Assembly (NCBI GenBank): GCA_028023455.1
Contig: JAQFVV010006846.1
Span: 234,172 to 298,171 of the forward strand
Source of the DNA: Epiperipatus broadwayi
Taxonomy: Eukaryota; Onychophora; Udeonychophora; Euonychophora; Peripatidae
Length of the DNA stretch: 64,000 nt
Direction: 5' to 3'
This document shows positions 49,326-61,033 of this stretch, one piece after another. The notes below the pieces were generated by a model. That model saw only the letters and a list, made by a program, of their open reading frames with translations. It made no database searches and was not told the origin of the DNA. The translations under genes were made by a program, and so were the position numbers. Numbering within the stretch: the stretch's first letter is position 1; each line of letters opens with the position of its first letter.

Positions 49326-51659
49326 ATATATATATATATATATATATATACACTAAAAATTTACATAAACTAAGATTTATATCAAATTGTGCAAAACATA
49401 ATAATTAGAGATGATTAGTAATGGAAGGAATAAGAAATTCAAAAACATCTCATCAGGATATTAAATTAAAAGGACATTAAATGAACATTTTATATACAAC
49501 AGAAACAAACAAAAATAAACATTTATAAAATATCATTTTTAAATAGAAAAGATATTCTTAGATAAAGATAATTCCAAAAAAATATTAGAATGAAAATTAA
49601 GCATCAAGTCAGGGAATAGATCAGTGCATTAACATCGAACAAACACCTATAGAGAAAAATCTGGGCTTCAATAACACATGTACCCCAGAAGTAAATCACA
49701 AATGAAATATAGAAATATTTGAAGACCATCTCAGTATTAACTATAGTTTAAGTAAACCTTCAGACTGAATTATAACTTTAAAAGGAGTCATTTATTAATA
49801 TCATACTATAAATTATATCTTGTATAAAATTTTATATTTACTGAAATTATTAATATTTAGCCTTACTATACTAAATTTTTTTATTCACATTTTCATTTGG
49901 ATTCCTTCTTTGGAAGTGAAGACCACTTTCTTTAACAAGAGCAGATAGATATTTGTTAGCATGGTTGGGGTGTTTGGGAAGGCTGCGGAGCAAAACGTTA
50001 AATTAAAATTAGCAAGTAGACAGTACTTGCTTAAAATTGAAATTAAATCTTTAATGAAGTAATGTAATATAACAAATTTTAGTTGATCAAAAATAGAATG
50101 GCAACGGCACAGTAGAGAATCCAGGAATTTGATATTAATAACATTTCTGAGTGGGCTAATTACAATATAGTTTATAGTATTTTATTGCAAATAATATAAA
50201 AGTTGATATTGCTAAAATGGCTACATTAATTCATTTTGCTTGAGTTGTAGACTAATTAAAATTGGAAACCAACATTGCAAATCTGAAGACCCTGAAAATT
50301 TAAGATGCAAAATAAGCTAAAAGGCTTAGCAATTATTGTAGTACTAAATTTTTTAAACATATAATTTACCTTCAATTATATAAACTTACTTAACAAGTGA
50401 AAGAGAAACACTATAGAGATTATAATGTTTTCTGAGAGATTTTGCAAAGAATTGTGTTTATGGAGATTAACTGAAGCGTTATTAAAAAAATTTCTGTGGA
50501 ATGTGATCAATGAAAAACTGCAACTACTGCCATATCTTGCCTGCCATATGTGAAAACCATCAAAAAATGCACTGTGTATAAATTAGTTCTAAGTCATATC
50601 AAAACTTTCATCAATCCAGTGGAGAAAATCCCAAACAAATAACAATAGCAAGATGAAACTGCAAAATAAAATAAGAATGCTACTGTTCCATAAATTCAGA
50701 GCATAGCACAAAATTGCAAGAGGAAAAGTGCAAAATGTAAAAGTTGTGAAAACATAAGTCATCTAGTCACAGTCTTTCATACTAGAAACAAATAAGATAT
50801 AAACAATAACTTCTCCAAAAATGAAAATAAATAAAATGAACTTAGCAGTGAAATAAATAAGGTTCAGTACAAATTTGTACTAAACCTATAGCAAGGAAAG
50901 TAGATACAGTTGCAGAATGTTCCTCATGTTTCTAACAGAATGGACTGACCAGCTTAACTAAAAATATTGAAAACAGCGCCAGTTATCAAAAGCACAACTT
51001 AAACCAAAAACAAATGGAAATCTCAATGTTATTATCACTGTAGTCAAAATAACAATTGAAAATATGTTAAATTTATTTATTAGAAAAAACAATTTAAATT
51101 TCATATTAAAAGACAATTTGTTCCCTCTGCCTAAAGATCAATAAAATCAATATTGAAAGTAAAATATAAAATAAGTTCTCTAAATGATTTGGGAAAGATA
51201 AATACCATACTTATTGAGATCAAGCTTGGAAGGGATACCTGTTTATTTGTAAGTCACACACAATGCAATAATCAAATAAACTGCCCCTATAATTATTATT
51301 ACAAAAACCTAGGACAATTCTGTATATAGGGTGGTTATTGCATAATAATTAACAAAGGCATAAAAAAGACTGTACTTTAAACTACTTTTAAGATATTCTA
51401 GTGAGTTTGGATGGATCAAATTTTTTTAAAATAGGATTTGAACACAGCTTTTCACAACATGCTAGTTTAAAATGAAATGGAAGTGTACTGACTAAGATTG
51501 TTCAAATACAATTGCTTTTCTTATGGAATAATGTCAGTTCATTTTACTAAAACAGATGAGCTGTTACATTGGGGTTGCTCCGTATTCTCATGATGTAATA
51601 AAATAAATAATATATGTAAATGACTCTCAAAAATTGAAGATATATTGAACTCCAAAAAA

Positions 51660-52108
51660 TCCATTTGGAATACAAAAGAAATTAAATTTCTGGATTATAT
51701 TATTACAAGTCCAAAGATAACACCTGAGTCAAAAAAGGTTAAAATAATTAAGAATGCTCAAAGACCAAAGAATGTAAAAGAATTGTAGGTTTTTCTTTAG
51801 TATTTTTTATTTGAGAATTTTCCCATCCTTACATGATTTGCATCACTCAGCAGTGGATTTGAAAGAAACCACAACAGAATGTTTCTCAATAAATACAAAC
51901 ATTGGTAACATTTAGTTATTTATTGGCTCATTTTGATCATACTTTGAACATTACATTAATAATTAATGGGTCACATTCCACTTTGAAAAATGGTGAACTA
52001 TCTCCAATTGTATTCACATCTGAACAATGTCAAAGATGGAAAATGAAATATAATCACCTGGTCACTAACTGCTATTCATTTAAATTCTTGATTGGCTCAC
52101 TAGTATAA
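51660..52108 (+). pseudogene. gypsy reverse transcriptase/RNase H fragment
   Basis: One frame reads KEIKFLDYIITSPKITPESK and RPKNVKEL, the gypsy-type RT thumb region that normally precedes a FLGLxNYYRRF motif, here with stops. In a neighbouring frame 51902-52108 reads FSYLLAHFDHTLNITLI and NGSHS, matching the LAHFDPxLPLxLxTDAS start of gypsy RNase H, with the catalytic Asp lost, and then LSPIVFTSEQC. The lineage differs from the element at 1-7757. Clearly inactive. Confidence 0.75.
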
Positions 52109-52548
52109 TCTGTTAGTAGTATACAATTATGAATTATAATTTAGAAAGTGAGAGAATGTGCTAATATATTATCTCACATACCTAATAATAATAACAAAAA
52201 AAACATAGCAAGATAGCACTAAATTAGTAGAGATCACTGAGAGCCAAAATTGACTAATTGTAAAACCATAGCACTAAAGCCAATATAGGCTACTAGATGC
52301 TTATAAATTGAATAAAGAATGAATCATTCAATAGACTTAAAAGATGCTTGTGGAATGCACTAATGAAAGGTATATAATAATTGGCAACAAAACAGTCCTG
52401 TGTCAGGCATAAATTAAAATTTTGAAAATATTTAACAAGGGTTGTCATGCCATACTGCTAAAGCCTTAGCATATCTTATATAAAAATTGATGTGTGTGTA
52501 AAAAACGGCACATCCTGTCAATCTGTGACATATTAATTAACAAGAAAT

Positions 52549-52619
52549 AGTGTTCTTGGCAAAAACTGACAGTGAAACAGACTATGAAAGGCATTCTAAG
52601 CAATTCTGCCAAGAACACT
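52549..52619. repeat. 13-bp perfect stem, 45-nt loop
   Basis: AGTGTTCTTGGCA (52549-52561) is exactly complementary to TGCCAAGAACACT (52607-52619). A second hairpin, AAGAAATGG-CTTC-CCATTTCTT, lies nearby at about 52752-52773. Confidence 0.8.
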
Positions 52620-53948
52620 AGTCACTCAGTGAATACTGTATTATACTGAAACTAATTCTTAAATTATTCTAATTGAGAATATAATTGAAAATGTAGATCT
52701 GGGAGAAAGTTGACTGATAAAAAGTAGAACACTAATGGAAAATAGTCATAAAGAAATGGCTTCCCATTTCTTTAAAATTGTATGCTAGGTTTTAGGAGGA
52801 TTATACTCCAGCTCGGTTAAGAGCAATAATGGAATGTGTGTGTTAGCGATTAGCACACACATATCTTTAGTGTATTATAAAGTGTTCATACTATAAACTT
52901 ACAACCACAAAAATTACGTAATCGGGATGTCAGATGAGAAAAAAAAGTCATTTTTAGATAATAGAAAAAACATTAGTTATTTTTAAGACAGCAAGCTTAA
53001 AATAAAAATAGTGATACTTCAGAGAATTATTAAAAAAAGATGATTAAGTTGCAAACCAGGGAAGAGATCAATCAGCATGTCAAAGCTAGAAAAAATACCT
53101 AAATGAAAGGCCTCGGCACGCCTCGATACCTGCTAACATCTCTGATCACAAATGCGATCTACGGACATTTTAAAGGCTTTTTTTGCTTTTACTAAGTCTT
53201 CGGACAGAATTGCAAAATCTTATATCATATTTACACTTAATGAATTATAATTTACATTTACTATATTAAATATTCGCACTAAACTACGCTCTGGTGGTCT
53301 ACCATTTCGCACCGATTCCAGTATGTTTAAAAAGTCAGGATATAGTAATTTCTAATTTAAAATCAGAAAAACTATTTTTACTTTTTCTTCTTCGTTTAAC
53401 ACTTTTAAAAATTATCTTCATTTTCAACTTTATTCAAAGAAATTTCCCTCTAAATTTTTAAAACGTTAAAGACAAACAGCTGCACAAATTAGACATCACG
53501 TGATCACTAACATTGAGTGTTGTAATCTGGCTTTTAATGGTCATAATTAGATTTATACAGTTATATCTTAGTTAGCTTCATATAATTTTAAAATGTAAAT
53601 CGTAAATGTTAAATAACTCAAATATTTAGATTAAAAGACTATAGCTATGTAATGAGAATTATTATATTTATATAAATTTTTCTTTATTCTTACAATTTAA
53701 ATCCATATTTAACAATATGATTAAAACACGTAATTAAATTATCCTAAATACATACAATTAATATATTGGATGACATTAAATATATACCAAGTTTATGATA
53801 ATCTTTCCACAGTTATCCTTTTTAAAAAAAAAAAGTAGTCGTAATAAGATGAAATAAAACTGGGAATACTGTGATTACGGGGATGTGATGTGATGTACGG
53901 TAGCTTCTTCTTAAACGAAGTCAAAAAAATCTCTCAGCAATTATGCCC

Positions 53949-54020
53949 AGAGAAACCTGTTAACTATTTAATTTTACATTCCCCAGAGAAACCTGTTAGC
54001 TACTTAATTTTACATTCCCC
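53949..54020 (-). repeat. 36-bp tandem duplication in LINE 3' region
   Basis: AGAGAAACCTGTTARCTAYT through TACATTCCCC is present at 53949-53984 and 53985-54020. Confidence 0.9.
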
Positions 54021-54113
54021 AGTCTAAGTTTCCCCACATTCTGCTCCATCCCATTTCCACAACATAATCTTTGTCACCTCTATGGCCTTTATATCTAAAT
54101 CCCCCTTATCTTT

Positions 54114-55385
54114 TTACAAACCCAACATAAAAACCAATAATCCACTTTCTGTATAATCACTTTTTTCATATTTATTCTTCCATAAATTCATTATAAGTGC
54201 CCTTTCTGTTTTCAAGCATTTACATTCAATTAACAAATGCCTATTATTCTCTATTTCTTCCTTACATAATTTACAGACTAAATCATCCATATTTTTCCAT
54301 TTACATTCAAATTCTTTTGTTGCCAAAGATCCTGATCATGCGTTAAACAATAAACTACTTTCCTTACTATTATCATATATTAACTCGCACCTAATATTCT
54401 GTTTATTTCTATATATATTTAAACTCTTTTTACTCACCATACTAGTTCTCCATTTCCCTAACTCCCTATTCTTTATTAATAAATCTATTCTTTTATCCCA
54501 TTCCTTACCACCATAACACTCAACAATCCTCCAAACACAATCATCCCATCTTTTGTACAAATATACTGATATAAATTCTTTATCCAAATCTTTTGCATAC
54601 TACATTACCTTTCTCACCCATCTTGTTGCCTGCCCTTTACTCATAACCCAATTAAATACTATTTTGGATATTCTTTTATTATCCATAAACTGCAATCTAC
54701 CAAACATTTTCATTCTACTTTTTGCATCTCTCATATGAAAACTTGACCATCCCATTTCTCCTTGAATTGCCTCCTTTGCTGTCCATATATCTGCATCCAA
54801 TGCATGTCTTCATACTTCCCTTTGAACTTTTTCTAAGTAATTTAATACCCCTTTACTAACATATAATGCATCATTATCATATGTTAACCCTGTTACTGCA
54901 ACTCCTTTCCATATAATTCTAGCTACATCATATTTATTATATGAAAACACTGTTAATTTCTTTATCAATCCCTTTCTTTTCTTTGCTTCATTTATCTATT
55001 TTTTCTCCCATTCATCCAAATAATTTTTCTGATTACTTAAAATAATTCCCAAATAACTATATCTAGTCACCACTCTTAACTTAATATCTCCCAATAAAAA
55101 TTCTACATCTTCTCTTTCCCCAGTATTAACCATCATTATATTTGATTTTTCTTTGCTAAATTTAATCCCCATCTCTTTCCCCATCCTTGCACATGTCCTC
55201 AGCATAACTTCCATATCTTCTCTTCTTTCTGCACACAAAAATATATCATCAGCAAAAAAAAAAAAGACCTGACAAAATATATACTCCCTTACTACCTATT
55301 AACAGTATCTCTATCCCTCTTCTTAATCTTTCTAATTGCTCTTTCTATTTCACTCAAATAAACACAAACAAAATAGCGCTCTCTA
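54114..55385 (-). pseudogene. LINE RT C-terminal half and zinc-knuckle tail
   Basis: Reading down from 55385: YLSEIERAIRKIKKR, then an FADDIFLCAERRED catalytic box (motif C) preceded by a phenylalanine run from a poly-T tract, then MGIKFSKEKSNIMM and SYLGIILSNQKNYL (55238-54996), then WTAKEAIQGEMGW and a long helix-rich region (54800-54336), and last VCKLCKEEIENNRHLLIECK, a CCHC zinc knuckle (54326-54114). Three frame breaks separate these blocks. The combination is that of R1/I/Jockey-type LINE polyproteins; the clade is not determined. The fragment is a different family from the LINE at 20.5-26 kb. Confidence 0.8.
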
Positions 55386-55440
55386 TTGAGATAGTTAAGC
55401 TTTCATTAAGGTGATGGAAATTTTTATTAATTACTTAACT

Positions 55441-56830
55441 CAGTGGTGGCAATCTTTTTGCGTATGCGTGCCATACAGTTATTAAATCAAAATATAAACA
55501 ACTTAATTATTGCAGTTTTTTAAACGTTTATGAAACAAAATAATAATAATTAAACAAAATATTTAAATAAGCTAAATACAAATGAATGATATTTATTTAG
55601 AAGAGCACAAGTTGAATGAAATGTAATAGTAAAAAATTAACAGTAATTAAAACAAAAAATTTGGAAATAAACATTTAAAATCAACATAAACAGATATTAT
55701 ATAATGAGATTTTTGCTGTTGTACATTGGATACCAAATACTTTACATCGAGTTCATATTTTGTCATTTTTAATAATGTATATGCTGAACTAGATTCATCT
55801 GTTTCTATTTCTCGAACTGTCTTTAATTGAATTCGTTTCTGAAAACAATGATTCACATAAATATGTAGAGGAAAAAATTGATAATATAGCGGTCGCTAAT
55901 TTTTTTAAATAATTAAATGTTACAGAAATAGCATTCCAGACAGTCAGTAGTTCGTCTTCAGAATTCTTTTTACTTGCATCCAATAATCGATCATTTTTCA
56001 TTGTTTCTAACTCATTCCTCAAGTCAATAAATTTGTGTTTCCATATAGAATTGTATTGAAAATCGATTGATTGCATTTCCATATCTTTCAAATAAACCAT
56101 TCAAAAATTTCTAACTTGAGACTATCCATTGATATTATGTCTGGATATAAAATAAATTTTGATATTTCTGAAAATCGTCTGAACTGTGAAAATCTTGAAG
56201 AAAATTAATCAATTATCGATCGAATAACAGCACAAAAGTCTTATGTCAATTTTACTTGATCTGGTTTCTCATGAGATTGTAAATCAGTCAAGAATTTTTT
56301 TAGATTTAGAAAATATTTGAAATTGTAAAAAATATCATAATTGAAAATTTGTAATTTAGCTTCAAATGCTTTGATCAAATCAAACATGACAACATTTCTC
56401 ATATTATAATCTTCAGTTTCATATTTAATTCATTTAGATGTGAACACATATCAATAAAAAACATTAATTTTGAAAGCCATTCAACATCCATTAATTCATT
56501 ATATTTTTCAGTAATTTTCTCATTACATAAAAACAGTCTAATTTCTTTTAAACACTCAATGAATTTTTGAAGAACTTTTCCTCAATTTAACCATGGATAT
56601 TGCGGTACATAAATAAATCATAGTATACAGAGTTTACCTCACTCAATGTGTAGATATAAAATTGATTAACTTAGTCACAATGTTCATAACATCATCTGGC
56701 CTTCATGCATAAAACCTGATGATGTATAATGCAATGAAAACCTAAAATTGAATATTCAATATGGTTTCTTAATATCCCCAATTGTGTTTACAAAATTGTA
56801 CAGTAGTTATTTTCTAATAAAAAGTATATT
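55441..56830 (-). pseudogene. hAT transposase relic (ZBED/GTF2IRD2-like), with one element terminus
   Basis: Reading down from about 56830: HCIIHHQVLCMKA, DVMNIVTKLINFI, YVPQYPWLN and GKVLQKFIECLKEIRLFL, then KLMFFIDMCSHLNELN, SIDFQYNSIWKHKFIDL, and the dimerisation motif LSIFSSTYLCESLFSETNSI near 55830. This succession is diagnostic of hAT transposases related to ZBED5/GTF2IRD2. A frameshift moves the last part (TDESSSAYTLLKMTKYELD) to another frame. The terminus at 55441, CAGTGGTGGCAATCTTTTTG, is typical of hAT ends and is preceded by a possible 8-bp target copy ACTTAACT. The opposite end is missing. Inactive. Confidence 0.85.
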
Positions 56831-56917
56831 TACGTGTAATAATATGAATGGTTCCCTCACTTTCTCATGATATGGGAGATTTTTATTTTACGTAGTGAAA
56901 AGAAACTCAATTGACTT

Positions 56918-57650
56918 AAATATTTACGTACATCTAAAACAATTTGTAAAGTGGGTCAAATTACAAAAAGTAGCCACTAACCCCCCCCCCAAAAAAAAAA
57001 ATACATCAAAGCATTATTTTAATTAAGATGATTTTTTTTTGTTAAAGAATAAAAATTTAATTATTTACAACTAATTATAGTCAAGAAATAATATTATACA
57101 CAATTTAATATAAAATTCTGAAAGGATTGATTTTTTGGATAGTTAATCAACAGATAATCTAGAAGCTTTATTATTTTATACAATACATTTGTCTATAGTT
57201 TACAAATCACACAATTATCCACATCTGCATGGACTTGTCTTATACTCCTGGTTTTTTTATTCCCTATCAGGTGGCTTTTGAATATCTTGCTTTGATATGT
57301 GCTTTTCAGCTTTACAAAATAAAAAATAAGCATCAATGTTTCCTCTTCAGTCCTTCATTATTCAGGGGCTTATCACTGTATCCATCCCCATCTTACTTTT
57401 GTACATCCGTCTAACTATTTACATCTAGTATTGATATATTAGTATATCAATTCACACTGTGCATTTGCATTTCTGTACATCTATCTATATTTTGCTTTGG
57501 CATGCCATTATCAACTCCACAAACTGCAAAATAAGCATAAATATGTAATTCAAATGGTTAAATCTATAAAACATTTAAAAAAAATATATGCCTATGCTTT
57601 CGTAAAAAAGTGTATATTCATATATTGAATATTCTATTATCTAACATCAC
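56918..57650 (+). repeat. dispersed ~730-bp repeat, copy 1
   Basis: Matches 61034-61760 in the same orientation at roughly 80-85% identity, with shared blocks such as CATCAAAGCATTATTTTAAT, AAATCACACAATTATCCACA, CCCTATCAGGTG and TGATATATTAGTATAT. It carries a C10A11 homopolymer pair at 56981-57001. It has no coding content. Confidence 0.9.
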
Positions 57651-58813
57651 ATAATCGTACAAAAAAAAAAACAATAAACAAACGAGAAATTAGATTGTTA
57701 ATTCTCATTGATTTTGATCTTATTTGTAGAGACCATAGTTTTTATTACTCTTTAATTTTTCACAGAAATGTAAACAAATAGAATTGGAAATGAAATCTGA
57801 ATTTTTTATGCATTGTATAATGTAATTACATCACAAATTTGAATTTCTTTTTTGCCACACAAAAATGATAGCAGCACCATTCAGTATAATCACCCATAGT
57901 TTGCAAATTATGTAAGGAAGGCATGGAAAACATTAGGTATCTGTTAATTGAATATAAATGCTTATAAGCGGAAAGGTACAAATTATGAAGTTGTGGGTGA
58001 ATAAATATAAAGAAATTGATTATACACAAAATGGCTTCTTGGTTTTTATGCTGTGTTTGGAAAAAGATAAGGGGATATAGTTATGAAGATCATTAGAATG
58101 GACAAATGTGATATTGCAGAAATAAAATGGAGCAGGATAGAAAAGAATGTGCAAAAAACTTAGGGTGTGAAATGAAAACGGAAGATGACTAACATGTTTC
58201 TCTGGACTCTGTGTCTAAGAGATTTCTGATCATGCATCACATTGCCATGTTGCATTCAGTTATAGAAAAGATTAATTTGTAGATTTTCAGTTTTATAGAT
58301 ATTATAACTGAATTGTAATGAGGTTTATTTATTGTAATCTAGATCAGGGTATCAATCATGGTCCACTGCTGAACTGTCAATAAATTTTGAAGTAATTTCC
58401 TGAATGAAAAAAGGTAATAAAAAGTGACATTACATTATGCTAAATAAGCTAACTATATATGAAAGACAAAGATTTTTTGGCACCTGTATAGTTAATACAG
58501 ACAAGATCAACTTTTCTCAATTGCAGTGGCTATGGATAGTCAGACACTTGATGAGGAATAATTCAGGTGACATAACACCATTCAAAATGCATGAGGAAGC
58601 ATCTGTCAATTACAGTCAAAACATTTACTGCACAATGTAAAGATCCAACTAGAAGTATTGTATTTGCTTCATCATTAATAAAACAGTTAACTGTTTTCTT
58701 TTATGTTGTGACTGATGAACAAATTTAAGTAATTTATCATGAAAATGTTAGCATCTTATCATATTTTAAAAAAGGTAAGGTCTGAAACAATTTCAAAAAA
58801 AAATAGACACACC
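57651..58813. other. AT-rich DNA between repeat copies
   Basis: No gene recognised. 58625-58780 resembles 59300-59450 weakly, suggesting a local duplication now split by the palindrome between them. Confidence 0.4.
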
Positions 58814-59178
58814 ATTTTACAAAGGCAAAACTCTCCATCCAGTAGCACCACATGGTGGAAACCAGAGTAGTAAATGGATGCAGGAAGGTTAGTGTACAAA
58901 ATTTCTATTTAGTGCCTTCTCTTTATTCAATATCCCAAACTAGTTTCTAGCTTGAGGCTTTCATCACTGATGAGCCTTGGATTTGAGAGTTCTACACCTA
59001 GATTTTAGGATCTGTCATATCCAAGGCTCCTCATTGATGAAAGCCACAATCTAGAAACTAGTTTGGGAATATTGGATGAGTAGGAACTAGATAGGGAATT
59101 TATGCACAAACCTTTCTGCATCCATTGATTGACTTGCACTGAGTAGTGCTACTGTATAGTTATTGCCTCTGTAAAAAA
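58814..59178. repeat. large imperfect palindrome (foldback element)
   Basis: The left arm 58814-58985 and right arm 59017-59178 are inverted copies of about 165 bp, with perfect blocks such as AAATGGATGCAG, CCAAACTAGTTTCTAG and GGCTTTCATCA, around a 31-nt centre. The arms also match the dispersed repeat at 30030-30135. On the right the related sequence continues to about 59225. Confidence 0.92.
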
Positions 59179-59225
59179 CATCTTGTGTAAGCATGGTGAT
59201 CATGTGGTGTTGAATGGTTTAATAT

Positions 59226-60327
59226 AACATTTTAATATAGATATGGGTGAACAGTTTGTTACACATGTTGATTATAAATTAATCAGCTCAAGTATATGTA
59301 CACTGTGCAATGTAAAAGTGTACTTGGAAGCATTGCATATGTTCAGTCAATTACAAGGTTGTTAAGTGGATTTCTTGTTATGACTGGTCAAGAAAAATTA
59401 GTTTTATCATATTTTTAAAAAGTGGTATAATAAAAACAATTGGAAAGAAGAGAATGATCTACAATTTTAAGGGAGAATGAGAAGGTCACAATGATAAATG
59501 TAAAATAATGTGTTAAATATGCTATGCAAGTTTGTGTCTCTTCAAGAAAAAAGGAAACATTGAAAATCATGTTAAAATCATGCAAGTAATGTACAAATGG
59601 TGAATGGTAATACTTAAAATTAGAAATATTTTTTACATCTCTGATTTAGATAAAGTGTTAACCTTGATGGAACCAGACAATAACAAGTTAAATTAAATAA
59701 TTTAACCTGAAAAACCATAGGGTGCTGATTTAGTAAGCACTCACATCCATTTTCAATTTATAAGCAATGCAAAAAACCCAGACAGACACATCCAAGTGAT
59801 AAATCATATCCATCAATGTATATATTGTCATGATCTGACCATTCATTACAAAATTGCCATTTTCATTAAAAAACAATCATATGATTAAAATATTAAAACA
59901 CAAAATTCACAATTTTCATCGAAAATTAAAAAATAAAAACTTGATTTGATCAGGCTTTTTCATGAATATTACAAAATCAGCATTTTCAAAACTGGGTTTG
60001 ATCAGATAAAACATTTAACATTAAGTTTACAATAATAAATCCAATGGATAGAGAAACGTTAACTAAGCTGGATTCTCTATATCTCTAATCATGTGATTTT
60101 GTTTCTGCATCTCTTAAATGTTTGCTGAGAGATTTGCCTAAAAGAAGTCTAAAGAAGTATACAAGAAGGTCCCCGTTTATCGATATGAATCTTTGTTCGA
60201 TAACATATTATTCAACAAGGGAAAGGTGTAATAGTGAATACAGGAGCTCTGAACGTTATATTCTTTTAGAAGAAAAGGGAAATTATAAATTTATTAAATG
60301 CACATTGATTACATAAGTAATATTTAC
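59226..60327. other. AT-rich DNA, nothing recognised
   Basis: No frame or RNA signal that supports a gene. A 64-codon plus-strand frame at 60122-60316 has no recognised domain. Confidence 0.45.
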
Positions 60328-60450
60328 TGAGGCTATAACCTCGATAATATATGATAGTAGGGCTCCCATATCGTAAGCTTGTGGTTAAAATACCTGTAGA
60401 GGTCCCTACTATCACATTTTATACGCATATTATCAAGGTTATAGCCTCAA
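60328..60450. repeat. inverted repeat with ~40-bp arms
   Basis: TGAGGCTATAACCTCGATAA plus TATGATAGTAGGG on the left pairs with CCCTACTATCACA and TTATCAAGGTTATAGCCTCA on the right. A small MITE-like foldback; TGAGG/CCTCA form the ends. Confidence 0.85.
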
Positions 60451-61033
60451 GAAAAGGGAAAAAAATTATTTATTGGGATAAGCCTACCAATTTTATTCAT
60501 TGTAAATCCTGGGATTAAGATTCAAACTTATATTAATTTTTAGTATTAATTTTTTGTTGTTGCTGTTTGGTTAATTGATTTTTTTTAATGTATGACCCAG
60601 TTATTTTCATATGTGTGCTTTTGTTGTGTCATTGAAATAGACACATATATTCTGATTGTCATTATTCATGTATTTTTTTTATAGAAAAGAAATATATATA
60701 ATCCAAAATTTCTTTTTATTTTAAATTTGTAGTAACATTAAAAGATCTCTATATAGTAAGCTAATTGACAACATGAATATATATGCCATGAAATACAATC
60801 GTTTTTAAATGCTGCTATATATTGTATGGCATAATTAATACATATGATATGTAATAGTGTTGTAGATTATGGTATACATTGAAATGTTTAAAAAATATAT
60901 ATAATGGATATGAGATTCTCATTAGAAGCAGGATGTTCAAACTACTTAGTAATTATAAATTGACCCTTTAAATTTAATTAAAAGCATATAAGATTATAAT
61001 AACTCAGATTAGAAAATGTTTTACTATATGTTT
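60451..61033. other. AT-rich DNA, nothing recognised
   Basis: No gene or repeat identified. Confidence 0.45.

Larger units (their letters stand above)
49351..53500 (+). mobile_element. old gypsy-type retrotransposon relic (boundaries uncertain)
   Basis: An RT/RNase H fragment at 51660-52108 proves an old Ty3/gypsy element here. Stretches 49540-49870 and 52950-53275 share weak, ordered similarity (CAGGGAAKAGATCA, CTTCRGACWGAATT, TTTACTATATTAAA-like ends) and may be its decayed LTRs. The rest (49870-51660 and 52110-52950) has no readable frame. Confidence 0.5.
53885..55385 (-). mobile_element. 5'-truncated LINE fragment
   Basis: The minus strand carries only the C-terminal part of an RT (from just before FADD) and the zinc-knuckle tail, followed by a 3' region with a 36-bp tandem duplication. 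Sharp 5' truncation is normal for LINE insertions made by target-primed reverse transcription. The element end near 53885 is a guess. Confidence 0.75.
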
